A DNA stretch of 36,323 bases from Chromatiales bacterium (lineage in GTDB: Bacteria; Pseudomonadota; Gammaproteobacteria; Ectothiorhodospirales; Ectothiorhodospiraceae). Position 1 is the stretch's first letter. Each line of letters opens with the position of its first letter. Shown one piece after another: positions 1 to 8,395 of the stretch. The translations under genes and the position numbers were made by a program. The stretch covers positions 1 to 36,323 of the forward strand of contig JAQVJI010000008.1 in assembly GCA_028695255.1 (NCBI GenBank), written 5' to 3'. The notes under the pieces are model-generated. The model worked only from the letters and a program-made list of their open reading frames with translations, was not told the origin of the DNA and searched no databases.

Positions 1-455
1 ATGGTGGCGGACTTGGTGATGGTTTGCCCACTGGCCGGGTCGACCACTGATGCGGTCAGCGTTGCCTGACCGGGAATGGAGGTCGACGTGAAGTAGAAAT
101 GTGCGATGCCGCCGGTCGTTTCCTGGTTGATGGTTTCGTCAGTGTTGACGAAATCCTCTGGCGTTTCGGTGGCCACTGACAATAGTCCGTGCTGCACGCC
201 ACTGACGGTCATGTTGACGTTGGTGCCATCCGCGACCGGCGTGTCGTTCTCTCGCATCACTCTGACCGGTACGTGCACCGTGTAGGGAGAACCGAGCGCG
301 GGTTCGACGTTCAGGATATTTGCCGGAACCGTCGTCTGTTCCGGCGTTATCGAGACGCTTATGCTGACGGTGTTGGTGAAGCCGCCACTTTCACCACACC
401 CCGCCAGCCATGTGGCGGCCAGCAGCATCAGCAAGGTGGACAGGAACTTGCGCAT
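1..455 (-). CDS. Ig-like domain lipoprotein (3' end cut off by window edge)
   Basis: The reading frame is open from an ATG at 453-455 to the window edge, so about 151 residues are visible and the C-terminus is missing. A GGGAG ribosome binding site lies about 8 bases upstream. Residues 1-20 form a lipoprotein signal: Arg-Lys, a Leu/Met-rich core, then lipobox LAGC with the lipidated Cys at position 20. The rest is Ser/Thr/Val-rich beta-type sequence with spaced motifs such as VADGTNVNMTVSG and IPGQATLTASV, which resemble bacterial Ig-like (Big_1/invasin-type) repeats. The likely product is an exported, membrane-anchored surface or periplasmic protein of unknown role. Two 60-base lines counted by hand give 53-55% GC, clearly below the neighbours, which hints at acquisition or relaxed codon use. 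The domain family is an inference from sequence style. Confidence 0.72.
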   Translation of the reverse strand, partial: MRKFLSTLLMLLAATWLAGCGESGGFTNTVSISVSITPEQTTVPANILNVEPALGSPYTVHVPVRVMRENDTPVADGTNVNMTVSGVQHGLLSVATETPEDFVNTDETINQETTGGIAHFYFTSTSIPGQATLTASVVDPASGQTITKSAT

Positions 456-659
456 ACGGGTGTCTCCCTGGTCAGAACTCGATGGTGCCCATCATTGGTT
501 TCGTTCGCCCGTACCGATGAGTCGGCACGGGTCCGGTATTCATGGCCGCCATTGGCGGCGTTGTTTCAGGCTCAGGACGTCGTATCGCGTCGGCGCGCGG
601 CCCGAGTGATGCCCTGTTGACGGCGTTCCGCAAATCCCGCCGGCCGATGCCAATTCTCT

Positions 660-712
660 CGTGGGAGCGGCTCTGCCGCGATAGAGCCAATCGCGGCAGA
701 GCCGCTCCCACG
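660..712. repeat. REP/REPIN-type double palindrome downstream of pilQ
   Basis: A perfect inverted repeat has arms at 660-682 and 690-712 (23 bases each) around a 7-base spacer. Each arm begins with GTGGGAG and contains its own small hairpin, GCGGC-TCT-GCCGC. This is the layout of REP sequences: a 5' GTGG/GTAG tetranucleotide followed by a short hairpin, with two inverted copies making a BIME or REPIN. REPs of this style are dispersed by RAYT (TnpA-REP) transposases in Pseudomonas, Xanthomonas and relatives. No transposase is present here. The element starts 11 bases after the pilQ stop and may also act as a 3' mRNA stabiliser or terminator for the pil operon. Confidence 0.8.
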
Positions 713-723
713 GACGACGACCA

Positions 724-2934
724 TCACTGGCGCGTGAACGCGCTCAGGTTGTCGCCGATGAGTTTGGGCGTTACGAAAATCAGCAGTTCGTTCTTGTCTT
801 CCTTGATGCCCTTGGATCGGAACAGGTTGCCGACGATCGGCAGGTCGCCCAGCAGCGGCACCTTCGTCACGCTGTCGGTGGTTTCCTGCTCGTAGATGCC
901 GCCGAGCACCACGGTCTGGCCGTTTTCGACCAGGACGTTGGTGTTGACGCTGCGGGTCTCGATCGGCGGCACGCCGTTCACCTGACGCGAGAAATCCGGG
1001 CGGTCCTTGTTGACGCGGATTTCCATGTTGATGCGGTCGTCGGGTGTGATCTGGGGCGTCACTTCGAGGCTCAGCACGGCCTCCTTGAACGATACGCTGG
1101 TGCCGCCGCCGAGGCCGCCCGCCTGTTCCTGATAGGGGATTTCGACGCCCTGCTTGATCTCGGCCTTCTGCTGGTTGGAGGTGATCACGCGCGGGTTCGA
1201 TACCACCTCGCCGCGACCCTCGGCCTGCAAGGCCTGGAGTTCCAGGTCGACCAGGAAGTTGCTGCCGAGGATGGCGAGCGCCAGGCGTCCGGCCGGGTCG
1301 GCGATCGGCAGGTTCACGGCCAGGCGGTCGTTGTACGACGGCGGGGTTACCGGGAAGGGCTGGCCGGTGTTGTTGAGATTGGTGATCGCCTGACCGACGC
1401 CGCCGGACGCGCCTTCGCCGCTGCCGGTACCGACGATGATGCCGTCGGAACCCGCCTTGCGCACGCCGGCGCCGCCGAAGCGCACGCCGAGTTCGCGCGA
1501 GAAGGTCTCGCTCGCGATGACGATGCGGGATTCGATCATGACCTGACGTACCGGCACGTCGAGGATCTTGATCAGGTTGCGCACGGCCGACAGGTTGTCG
1601 GAGGTGTCCTGCACCAGTAGGGTGTTGGTGCGGGTGTCGACGGTGACGTTGCCGCGTTCGGACAGCAACTGGTTTTCCTTGGCCTTGAGCAGGGCCGCGA
1701 TTTCGCTGGCCTTGGCATAGTTGATCTGGATGAATTCGAGGCGCAGCGGCGCGAGTTCACGTACCTGCTGGCTGGATTCGAGTTCCAGGCGTTCGCGTTC
1801 GGCGATGACGTTGCGCGGGGCGATGAACAGCACGTTGCCGCTCTCGCGTTTGTCGAGGTTCTTGGTCTTGAGAATGATGTCCAGCGCCTGGTCCCATGGC
1901 ACGTCCTTGAGCCGCAGCGTGATGTTGCCGCTGACGCTGTCGTCGATGACGACGTTGAGGCCCGTGAAATCGCCGATCAGCGACAGTACCGAACGCACCT
2001 CGATGTCCTGGAAATTGAGCGACAGCCGTTCGCCGGTGTAGGGGAAGCGGTCCTTCAGTCGCGCCTCGGCCTGCTCCTTGGTCAGCGGCAGGGCCTCGAT
2101 GGTCAGGATGTTGTCCGTCTGGTAGGACATCTGGTCGTAGTCGCCGCTGAGCGCCACGGTAATGCGTGCATTCTGTCCGCGGTTGATGCTCTCGATCGTC
2201 GTGACCGGGGTGGCGAAGTCGGTTACGTCGAGGCGTCGTTCGAGCTGTTTCGGCAGTTGGGTGTCGGCGAGATCGATGACGATCTGGCCCGACTGGTCGC
2301 GCATGTCGATCGGTGTCTTCGGGTCCGACAGCGTGATGACTACGCGTCCCTCGCCGCGCGTGCCGCGGCGGAAGTCCACGTTGGATACCGTCCGGGCAGC
2401 AGTCGGTACCGCGGCGACCGGTATGGTCGCGGCCGCGGCCGCGGCCTCGGCGGCCGGCATGGCCGGTGCGGGTTCGGTGGAGGATGCGGGCGTGGCAACG
2501 ACGCCGCGTTCGATGGTGACGATCACTTCGTTGCCGCGCACGGCGGTCTGGTACGAGGCCAGGCGCGAGAGATTGAACACCACGCGGGTGCGGTCGCGCG
2601 CCTCGACGGCGGTGACGCTGCGGGTGACGCCGACGCCGATGTTCTGCGTGCGCTGCGGCAGCGTGCTGCGCGTGCCGGTGAAGTCGAGCGAGATGCGCGC
2701 CGGGTTGTCGATCGCGAAGGTCGACGGCTGGCGCGGCGGTTGCGCGAACTTCAACACCACCTGCAGGCGTTCGCCCGGCAGGGTGGCATAGGTGATCTCG
2801 CGCAGCGTGTTGGATTCCGCGGCACCCGCCAGCGGGGCGAGCAGACAGCATGCAAGCGTCGCGCATGCCCACAACCAAGCGAGGTGGGGGGCGGTTCGCA
2901 TGCGGGACGACAGTTTCCGGCTCGCCTGATTCAT
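724..2934 (-). CDS. pilQ: Type IV pilus secretin PilQ
   Basis: This 736-residue protein forms the outer-membrane channel through which the type IV pilus leaves the cell. A signal peptide spans about residues 12-39 and ends at AGA-AES. Two AMIN domains, which bind peptidoglycan, lie at about 45-140 and 183-280, joined by an Ala/Pro-rich linker. An STN domain (about 305-375), a secretin N domain (about 395-460, RTNTLLVQDT) and the secretin barrel (about 465-730, including VENGQTVVLGGIYEQ and VPLLGDLPIVGNLFR) follow. The ATG at 2932-2934 is chosen because GAGGAG precedes it by about 9 bases; a longer open frame upstream runs into pilP. It is the last gene of pilMNOPQ, 13 bases after pilP. The usual followers aroK and aroB are absent; a REP element comes next. 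Confidence 0.97.
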   Translation of the reverse strand: MNQASRKLSSRMRTAPHLAWLWACATLACCLLAPLAGAAESNTLREITYATLPGERLQVVLKFAQPPRQPSTFAIDNPARISLDFTGTRSTLPQRTQNIGVGVTRSVTAVEARDRTRVVFNLSRLASYQTAVRGNEVIVTIERGVVATPASSTEPAPAMPAAEAAAAAATIPVAAVPTAARTVSNVDFRRGTRGEGRVVITLSDPKTPIDMRDQSGQIVIDLADTQLPKQLERRLDVTDFATPVTTIESINRGQNARITVALSGDYDQMSYQTDNILTIEALPLTKEQAEARLKDRFPYTGERLSLNFQDIEVRSVLSLIGDFTGLNVVIDDSVSGNITLRLKDVPWDQALDIILKTKNLDKRESGNVLFIAPRNVIAERERLELESSQQVRELAPLRLEFIQINYAKASEIAALLKAKENQLLSERGNVTVDTRTNTLLVQDTSDNLSAVRNLIKILDVPVRQVMIESRIVIASETFSRELGVRFGGAGVRKAGSDGIIVGTGSGEGASGGVGQAITNLNNTGQPFPVTPPSYNDRLAVNLPIADPAGRLALAILGSNFLVDLELQALQAEGRGEVVSNPRVITSNQQKAEIKQGVEIPYQEQAGGLGGGTSVSFKEAVLSLEVTPQITPDDRINMEIRVNKDRPDFSRQVNGVPPIETRSVNTNVLVENGQTVVLGGIYEQETTDSVTKVPLLGDLPIVGNLFRSKGIKEDKNELLIFVTPKLIGDNLSAFTRQ

Positions 2935-2947
2935 GGGTGCGTTCTCC

Positions 2948-3520
2948 TCAATTCGATTCCGAGAGCGAGATCTCTGTGTCCCGCTCCTTGTAACCGCCGA
3001 ATCCGTCGGGGACGATCTCGACCAGTTCGATCTGCGATTCGCCGATGGCCGTGATGAGGCCATGATTCTGTCCGAGATGATTGCCGACGGTGACGCGATG
3101 GATGACGCGGTCGGGGCTGCGGATCAGCGCCCAGGTGCCGTCGCTCTGGTCCAGCCGGCCGACCATGCGCAGCGAATCGAGCGGGAACTGCTCGAGGTGC
3201 TCGCGCGGTCGGTCGCGGTCGATCTGGATGGCGCTTTCCGGGATCTCGGCGATCGTCGCCGCCGGCGGTCGCAACGCAGGTACGGCGGATTGATCGAACG
3301 GGTTCTCGCCGTGCTCCGGATAGGCGTGGGGCTCGTAGGGCCGGATCTCCGGGATCGGCTCGAGCGGCGGCGCGGGACGCCGCTTGACCTCCGCCACGTA
3401 GCGGTGGAGATCGGACATGTCGTGGCTGGCGCAGCCGCCGATGCTCAGGGTAACGGCAGCCAGCAGCATGGCTGCCGCGGACAGCGGCCAGTGACGGTGC
3501 AGAGGGGCTGAATCAGCCAT
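2948..3520 (-). CDS. pilP: Type IV pilus assembly lipoprotein PilP
   Basis: This 190-residue inner-membrane lipoprotein connects the PilN/PilO subcomplex to the PilQ secretin in the periplasm. The signal sequence ends in lipobox IGGC with the lipid-carrying Cys at residue 30. A Pro-rich extended linker (about 45-95) is followed by the compact C-terminal beta domain (about 105-180), which has typical PilP features: FPLDSLRMVGRL, then WALIRSPDRVIHRVTVGN. The start codon overlaps the pilO stop by 8 bases, and AGGGA precedes it by a few bases, so translation is probably coupled. Length and position between pilO and pilQ match the family. Confidence 0.95.
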   Translation of the reverse strand: MADSAPLHRHWPLSAAAMLLAAVTLSIGGCASHDMSDLHRYVAEVKRRPAPPLEPIPEIRPYEPHAYPEHGENPFDQSAVPALRPPAATIAEIPESAIQIDRDRPREHLEQFPLDSLRMVGRLDQSDGTWALIRSPDRVIHRVTVGNHLGQNHGLITAIGESQIELVEIVPDGFGGYKERDTEISLSESN

Positions 3521-4121
3521 CCGATCCCTCCACGTAGCGATAGGTCTTGGCCGTGGCGGTGAAGGTCATCTTGCTGCCATCGTCACTGTTCGGGGTCAGG
3601 GTGACGTCGCCGATGGTGACGATGCGCGGCAGGGCGGCGACGCCGCTGACGAAGTTGCCGAAGTCGTGATAGCCGCCCTTCATGCGCAGCGCGATCGGCA
3701 GTTCCGCATAGAAACCCTTCTTGCTTTCGCCACCGGGTCGGAACAATTCGATTTCCAGCCCGCTGGCCAGGGCGGTTTGCGAGACGTCGACCAGCAGGCC
3801 GGGGATTTCGGTCTGATTCGGCAGTTGCTGGAGCAGGGCGCCGAAGGTGCGTTCCATTTCCTCGAGCTGCTGCTTGAGCGCCTCCAGGTTGGCGGCGCGC
3901 CGCTGTTTGTCCTCGAAGGTCTGTCTGAGCGGCGGCTCCTTCGCCTCTTCGCGTGCGAGTATTTCGCGCTGCGGCTGGGTGTCGAAGTAATAACCCGCAC
4001 CCAGGATGGCGGCGACGGCGAGCAGCATCGCGCCGATACGGATGAACAGCGGCGCCGACCCCATGTTCTTCGGGTCGATGTTGCGGATCTTGTCCAGATC
4101 GAAGTTCATTTTCAGGTCCAT
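3513..4121 (-). CDS. pilO: Type IV pilus inner-membrane protein PilO
   Basis: This 202-residue bitopic protein heterodimerises with PilN and helps align the pilus motor with the secretin. There is a short cytoplasmic N-terminus, one membrane helix (about residues 25-46), a coiled coil (about 60-95, rich in Glu/Lys/Gln) and a C-terminal ferredoxin-like periplasmic domain containing GGYHDFGNFVSGVAALPRIV. The start is uncertain: ATG at 4119-4121 has AGGGG 10 bases upstream, but an internal ATG at 4107-4109 (MNFDLDKIRNID) gives the N-terminus more typical of PilO. The gap to the pilN stop is 6 bases. Identity is clear from both sequence style and gene order. Confidence 0.94.
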   Translation of the reverse strand: MDLKMNFDLDKIRNIDPKNMGSAPLFIRIGAMLLAVAAILGAGYYFDTQPQREILAREEAKEPPLRQTFEDKQRRAANLEALKQQLEEMERTFGALLQQLPNQTEIPGLLVDVSQTALASGLEIELFRPGGESKKGFYAELPIALRMKGGYHDFGNFVSGVAALPRIVTIGDVTLTPNSDDGSKMTFTATAKTYRYVEGSDG

Positions 4122-4127
4122 GGATGA

Positions 4128-4679
4128 CTATCCCCTGGGTCCTGTGGTCTGGGTGACCGTCAACGTGAAATTGCTGATGCGCGCGCCGCGTACCTCGGTG
4201 GCCTCGATCACGGTCAGGCGTGCACCGGAGAACCAGCCAGAGGCTTCGAGACTGCGCATGTAGGCGGAAACGCGCGCGTTCGACTCCGCGCGCCCGGTGA
4301 TGGTCAGGGCAGCGCCCCTTTGCGAAACGGTGTTCAGAACCATGCCGTCGGGCAGGGTGGTCACGAGTTTGTCGAGCAGGTGCACCGCCAGCGGGCGGCT
4401 GGTCTGGAGCTGTTCGATGATTTTCATGCGCTCGATCAGTGCCTTCTTGGTCGCATCGAGCTTCTGGATCTCGGCGATCTGGCGATCCAGGATCTTGATC
4501 TCGTTGTCCAGGAAGCGGTTGCGATCCTGCTGGTGCTCGATCAGTCCTTCCATGTGGAAATGCACGTACAGCATGGCAAGGCAGGCGACGGCGATGGTCA
4601 CGCCGAGTTGAATGAGGAAGCGTTGCTGGCGTTCCTTGCGCAGCGCATCGCGCCAGGGGAGCAGGTTGATGCGTGACAT
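4128..4679 (-). CDS. pilN: Type IV pilus inner-membrane protein PilN
   Basis: This 183-residue protein carries the hallmark N-terminal motif INLLPWR (residues 4-10), which in this family docks into the cytoplasmic PilM groove. One transmembrane helix follows at about 21-41, then a coiled coil (about 45-85) and a small periplasmic domain with VTTLPDGMVLNTVSQRG. Its start shares one base with the pilM stop (TGATG), which indicates translational coupling, and GAGGAG lies upstream inside pilM. It works with PilM, PilO and PilP as the alignment subcomplex. Confidence 0.96.
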   Translation of the reverse strand: MSRINLLPWRDALRKERQQRFLIQLGVTIAVACLAMLYVHFHMEGLIEHQQDRNRFLDNEIKILDRQIAEIQKLDATKKALIERMKIIEQLQTSRPLAVHLLDKLVTTLPDGMVLNTVSQRGAALTITGRAESNARVSAYMRSLEASGWFSGARLTVIEATEVRGARISNFTLTVTQTTGPRG

Positions 4680-5740
4680 CAGTCGAAACTCCTCAGGGCC
4701 AGGCCGCAGGCGATCAGCAATGAGGGTGCATCCTGGCCGAGACGTTGCGGATGGACGCGCGAGCTGAGCGACATCTTGCCGAACGGATTGGCGATGCTGG
4801 TGTGGATGCCGAGTCTGGATTCGATCAGTTCGTCGATACCGGCGATGGCGGCACAGCCGCCGGCCAACAGCAGGCGGTCGACGGCATTGATCTGGCTGGC
4901 GGCGTAGAAGAACTGGAGCAGGCGATGCACCTGTTGCACGAGGGCGTCCTTGAACGGCTCCAGCACTTCGGGCACATAGTTGTCCGGCAGGTTGCCTTCC
5001 TTCTTGGCGATGGCGGCTTCCTCCTGCGACAGTCCGAAACGGCGCATGATTTCGTCGGTCAGCATCTTGCCGCCGAACGGTTGCTCGCGCGTGTAGATCA
5101 GCTTTTCTTCCTTGACGGCGTTGATGCTCGTCATGGTGGCGCCGATGTCGATGATGGCGGTCGGCGCGTTCGGATTGAACTCGGCGAGTTGCTCCGCCAT
5201 CAGTGGGAAGACGTGTTCGATGGCGTAGGCCTCGACGTCCATGACCTTCGGGATCAGGCCGGCATGCTCGACCGCAGCGATGCGCATGTCGACGTTCTCG
5301 CTGCGCGAGGCGGCCAGCAGCACTTCGATCAGCTCGGGGTTTTTTGCCGACGGGCCGACGACCTCGAAGTCGAGATTGACCTCTTCCAGCGCGTAGGGGA
5401 TGTATTGGTCGGCCTCGACCCGGATCTGGGCTTCCAGCTCGTCGCCGTCAAGGCCGCTCGGCATCGTGATGACCTTGGTGATGACCGTCGAGGAAGGGAC
5501 GGCCAGGGCGCAGAACTTGGTTTTGGCACCGGCCCGCCGGACTGCGCGCTTGAGAGCCTCGCCGACCGCCTCGACGTCCGAGATGGCCTTTTCCATCACC
5601 GCGTTGGGCGGCAGGGACTCGACGGCGTAACCTTCCACCCGGTACTTCGAGCCGCTCTTGCTCAATTCCACGAGTTTCACCGAGGTCGAACTGATGTCGA
5701 CCCCGATCAGGGGCTGCTTTTTTTGGCTGAGCGTCAGCAC
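4679..5740 (-). CDS. pilM: Type IV pilus actin-like ATPase PilM
   Basis: This 353-residue cytoplasmic actin/FtsA-like protein binds ATP and the PilN N-terminus and is needed for pilus assembly. The N-terminal phosphate-1 motif GVDISSTSVKLVEL (13-26) is clear, a second nucleotide-binding segment is TAIIDIGATMTSI, and the adenosine motif LLLAGGCAAIAGI is near the C-terminus. Length matches the family. The first codon is GTG at 5738-5740, preceded six bases upstream by AAGGG, which supports that start. It is the first gene of the pilMNOPQ operon and is divergent from mrcA, as in Pseudomonas and related gammaproteobacteria. Confidence 0.96.
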   Translation of the reverse strand: MLTLSQKKQPLIGVDISSTSVKLVELSKSGSKYRVEGYAVESLPPNAVMEKAISDVEAVGEALKRAVRRAGAKTKFCALAVPSSTVITKVITMPSGLDGDELEAQIRVEADQYIPYALEEVNLDFEVVGPSAKNPELIEVLLAASRSENVDMRIAAVEHAGLIPKVMDVEAYAIEHVFPLMAEQLAEFNPNAPTAIIDIGATMTSINAVKEEKLIYTREQPFGGKMLTDEIMRRFGLSQEEAAIAKKEGNLPDNYVPEVLEPFKDALVQQVHRLLQFFYAASQINAVDRLLLAGGCAAIAGIDELIESRLGIHTSIANPFGKMSLSSRVHPQRLGQDAPSLLIACGLALRSFD

Positions 5741-5787
5741 TATTTTCCCTTTCCGGCGCGGGCAGATATCGGACGAGCCTTACAATG

Positions 5788-5815
5788 ATTCTAGATAGTA
5801 GTCCTAAGGTCTCAA
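5788..5815 (-). promoter_or_regulatory. Putative sigma70 promoter of pilMNOPQ
   Basis: Read on the minus strand, TTGAGA (5810-5815) is followed after 16 bases by TAGAAT (5788-5793); each hexamer matches the consensus at five of six positions. The predicted start of transcription is about 40 bases before the pilM GTG. The segment is AT-rich compared with its surroundings. Two copies of ATTCTAG (5788-5794 and 5818-5824) sit 30 bases apart around the promoter and could be an operator. Confidence 0.6.
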
Positions 5816-5944
5816 AAATTCTAGTAGTTGAACCGGACGGACCGCAGCCTTCGCGGTTGCCGGCCGCTGGTCGGTGTGGGTGGCGATAGGGTATCATCAA
5901 ACCCTGATACGCTCCTCCCACATCCTGCCCACCCGCTCGACGAC

Positions 5945-8365
5945 ATGGCGCTGATCCTCAAAACGGTCCGCTGGGGTTTCACGCTGCTGTTCGGCCTCCT
6001 GATGCTGTCGCTGGCCTTCGTTGCCGGCGCCTACCTCTATCTCGCCCCCGGCCTGCCGTCGGTGGAGGTGCTGCGGGACGTGCAGTTCCAGGTGCCGCTG
6101 CGCGTCTACAGCCGCGATGGCAAGCTATTGGCCGAATATGGCGAGAAACGCCGCATACCGCTGCGTTACGACGAAATCCCTCCGCGCATGGTCCAGGCCT
6201 TTCTCGCCGCCGAAGACGACCGCTTCTTCAGCCATCCCGGCGTCGATTACCAGGGCATCCTGCGTGCGGCCGCCAACCTCGTGCTCACGGGCGAAAAGTC
6301 CCAGGGCGGCAGCACCATCACGATGCAGGTCGCGCGCAACTTCTTCCTGGAGCCGGAGAAGACCTATACGCGCAAGCTGCGCGAGATGTTTCTGGCCCTC
6401 AAGATCGAGCGCGAACTCTCCAAGCCGGAAATTCTGGCGCTCTATCTCAACAAGATTTATCTGGGGCAGCGCGCCTATGGCGTGGGTGCGGCCAGCCAGA
6501 TCTATTATGGCGTCGGCGTGGCCGAACTGGATCTGGCGCAGACCGCGATGATCGCCGGGCTGCCGAAGGCACCGTCGCGTTTCAATCCGGTGGCCGATCC
6601 TCAGCGTGCGCTGGCGCGGCGCAATTACGTGCTTGGCCGCATGCGCGATCTCGGTTATATCGGCGACGCCGAACTCCAGGCAGCCCGTCAGGTCCCCAAC
6701 ACGGCACGGGTATACGGACTGTCGGCCGAACTGGAAGCCGCCTATGTCGGCGAGATGGTACGGCTGGAGATGGTCGAACGCTTCGGTGAGGACGCCTATA
6801 CGGCGGGCTATCGCGTCCATGCCACGGTGGACGGCGTCCATCAGCAGGCCGCCAATCGTGCCCTGCGTGCGGCATTGCTGGCCTACGACGAACGTCACGG
6901 TTATCGCGGTCCAGAGGCGCACGTCGAATTGCCGGCCGATGCCGGTGTGGCGGCGTTGGACGGTGTGCTCGGTCGCTATGCGCGGGTCGGTGGCCTGCTG
7001 GTGCCGGCGCTGGTGACGGCGTCGGACGAGCAGCGCGCCGAGGTCTATCTCGGCGAGGGGCGCAAGGCGGTGCTCGATCTGGCTGCCGTCGCCTGGGCGC
7101 GTCCATTCATCGACGAGTCGCGCCGCGGCCCGGCACCGCAGAACGTGTCGCAACTGCTCAAGCGTGGCGACGTGATCCGGCTGATCGCGCGCGCCGATGG
7201 CCAGGGCTGGCTGCTGGCGCAGGTGCCGGACGTCGCCGGCGGATTGGTGTCGATGGATCCGCACAGCGGTGCGGTACTCGCGCTGGCCGGCGGGTTCGAT
7301 TTCTATCAGAGCCACTTCAATCGCATCACCCAGGCCGAACGACAGCCCGGTTCGGCCTTCAAGCCGTTCCTGTTTTCGGCCGCTCTGGAGAAGGGCTACA
7401 CGCCGGCGTCCCTTATCAACGATGCGCCGGTCGTGTTCGAGGATCGGGCGCTCGAAGGCGCCTGGCGACCGGAGAACTACAGCGGCCGGTTCTACGGCCC
7501 GACTCGCCTGCGTGAGGCATTGGCGCATTCGCGCAATCTGATCGCGATTCGTCTGTTGCAGTCGCTGGGTATCGGCGACGCCCTGCGCCATATCGGATCG
7601 TTCGGTTTCGATCTGGCGCGTCAGCCGCGGGACCTGACGATATCGCTCGGCAGCGGCACCGTCACGCCCTGGGAGCTCAATCGCGCCTATGCGGTGTTTG
7701 CCAACGGCGGTTTCCTGGTCGAGCCCTATCTCATCGAACGCATCGAGGACGCGGCCGGGCAGGTCATATTCCAGGCCGAACCGGCGCTGGTGTGCGAGGA
7801 GCCTTGCGCGGCGGCTGCGGCGGAGGCCGGGGGTGAGGTGGCGATGGCCGAGCCCGGTCCGCCATCCGCGCCACGAGTCATCTCCGCAGCCAATGCTTAC
7901 CAGATGGTGAGCATGATGCAGGACGTGATCCGCATCGGCACTGGCCGGCGTGCCCAGGCATTGGGCCGGGGCGATCTGGCCGGCAAGACCGGCACCACCA
8001 ACGATCTGCGCGATGCCTGGTTCGCCGGTCTGAACGGCGACGTGGTGGCCACGGCCTGGGTCGGCTTCGACCGTCACACGCCGCTCGGGTCCAACGAGAC
8101 CGGTGGCGCCGCGGCGCTGCCGATGTGGATCGACTACATGCGCGTCGCCCTCGACGGCAAACCCGAGCGGCTGCCGGCCCAGCCGCCTGGCATGATCACG
8201 GTGCGTATCGATCCCGCCACCGGCCTGCTGGCCGGCAGCGATGCGCGTGATGCCATATTCGAGACCTTCACCCCCGAGCAGATCGCGGCCATCCGCGACA
8301 CCGCGCCGGTGGCGACGCTGCCGGCGGGACGCGACGGTCGCGACACGGCGGAGCAGGTGTTTTGA
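5945..8365 (+). CDS. mrcA: Penicillin-binding protein 1A (bifunctional transglycosylase/transpeptidase)
   Basis: This 806-residue class A PBP polymerises glycan strands and cross-links peptidoglycan in the periplasm. An N-terminal membrane anchor spans about 10-33. The GT51 glycosyltransferase domain contains AAEDDRFFSHPGVD with catalytic Glu90 and GGSTITMQVARNFFL. The transpeptidase domain has SAFK (nucleophile Ser470), SRN (529-531) and KTG (681-683). The 1A-type OB insert lies between them. The ATG at 5945 is chosen because MALILKTVRWG plus the membrane segment match PBP1a starts; no clear ribosome binding site precedes it, and the upstream extension to 5828 looks non-coding. It is divergent from pilM, a conserved arrangement (often called ponA). 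Confidence 0.97.
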   Translation: MALILKTVRWGFTLLFGLLMLSLAFVAGAYLYLAPGLPSVEVLRDVQFQVPLRVYSRDGKLLAEYGEKRRIPLRYDEIPPRMVQAFLAAEDDRFFSHPGVDYQGILRAAANLVLTGEKSQGGSTITMQVARNFFLEPEKTYTRKLREMFLALKIERELSKPEILALYLNKIYLGQRAYGVGAASQIYYGVGVAELDLAQTAMIAGLPKAPSRFNPVADPQRALARRNYVLGRMRDLGYIGDAELQAARQVPNTARVYGLSAELEAAYVGEMVRLEMVERFGEDAYTAGYRVHATVDGVHQQAANRALRAALLAYDERHGYRGPEAHVELPADAGVAALDGVLGRYARVGGLLVPALVTASDEQRAEVYLGEGRKAVLDLAAVAWARPFIDESRRGPAPQNVSQLLKRGDVIRLIARADGQGWLLAQVPDVAGGLVSMDPHSGAVLALAGGFDFYQSHFNRITQAERQPGSAFKPFLFSAALEKGYTPASLINDAPVVFEDRALEGAWRPENYSGRFYGPTRLREALAHSRNLIAIRLLQSLGIGDALRHIGSFGFDLARQPRDLTISLGSGTVTPWELNRAYAVFANGGFLVEPYLIERIEDAAGQVIFQAEPALVCEEPCAAAAAEAGGEVAMAEPGPPSAPRVISAANAYQMVSMMQDVIRIGTGRRAQALGRGDLAGKTGTTNDLRDAWFAGLNGDVVATAWVGFDRHTPLGSNETGGAAALPMWIDYMRVALDGKPERLPAQPPGMITVRIDPATGLLAGSDARDAIFETFTPEQIAAIRDTAPVATLPAGRDGRDTAEQVF

Positions 8366-8395
8366 GCGCAGGCGCAAGGCGCAGGAAACAGGACC

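Noticed and set aside
472-711. 79-codon minus-strand frame spanning the REP element
   Set aside because: It is built largely from the palindromic repeat and has no recognisable protein features.
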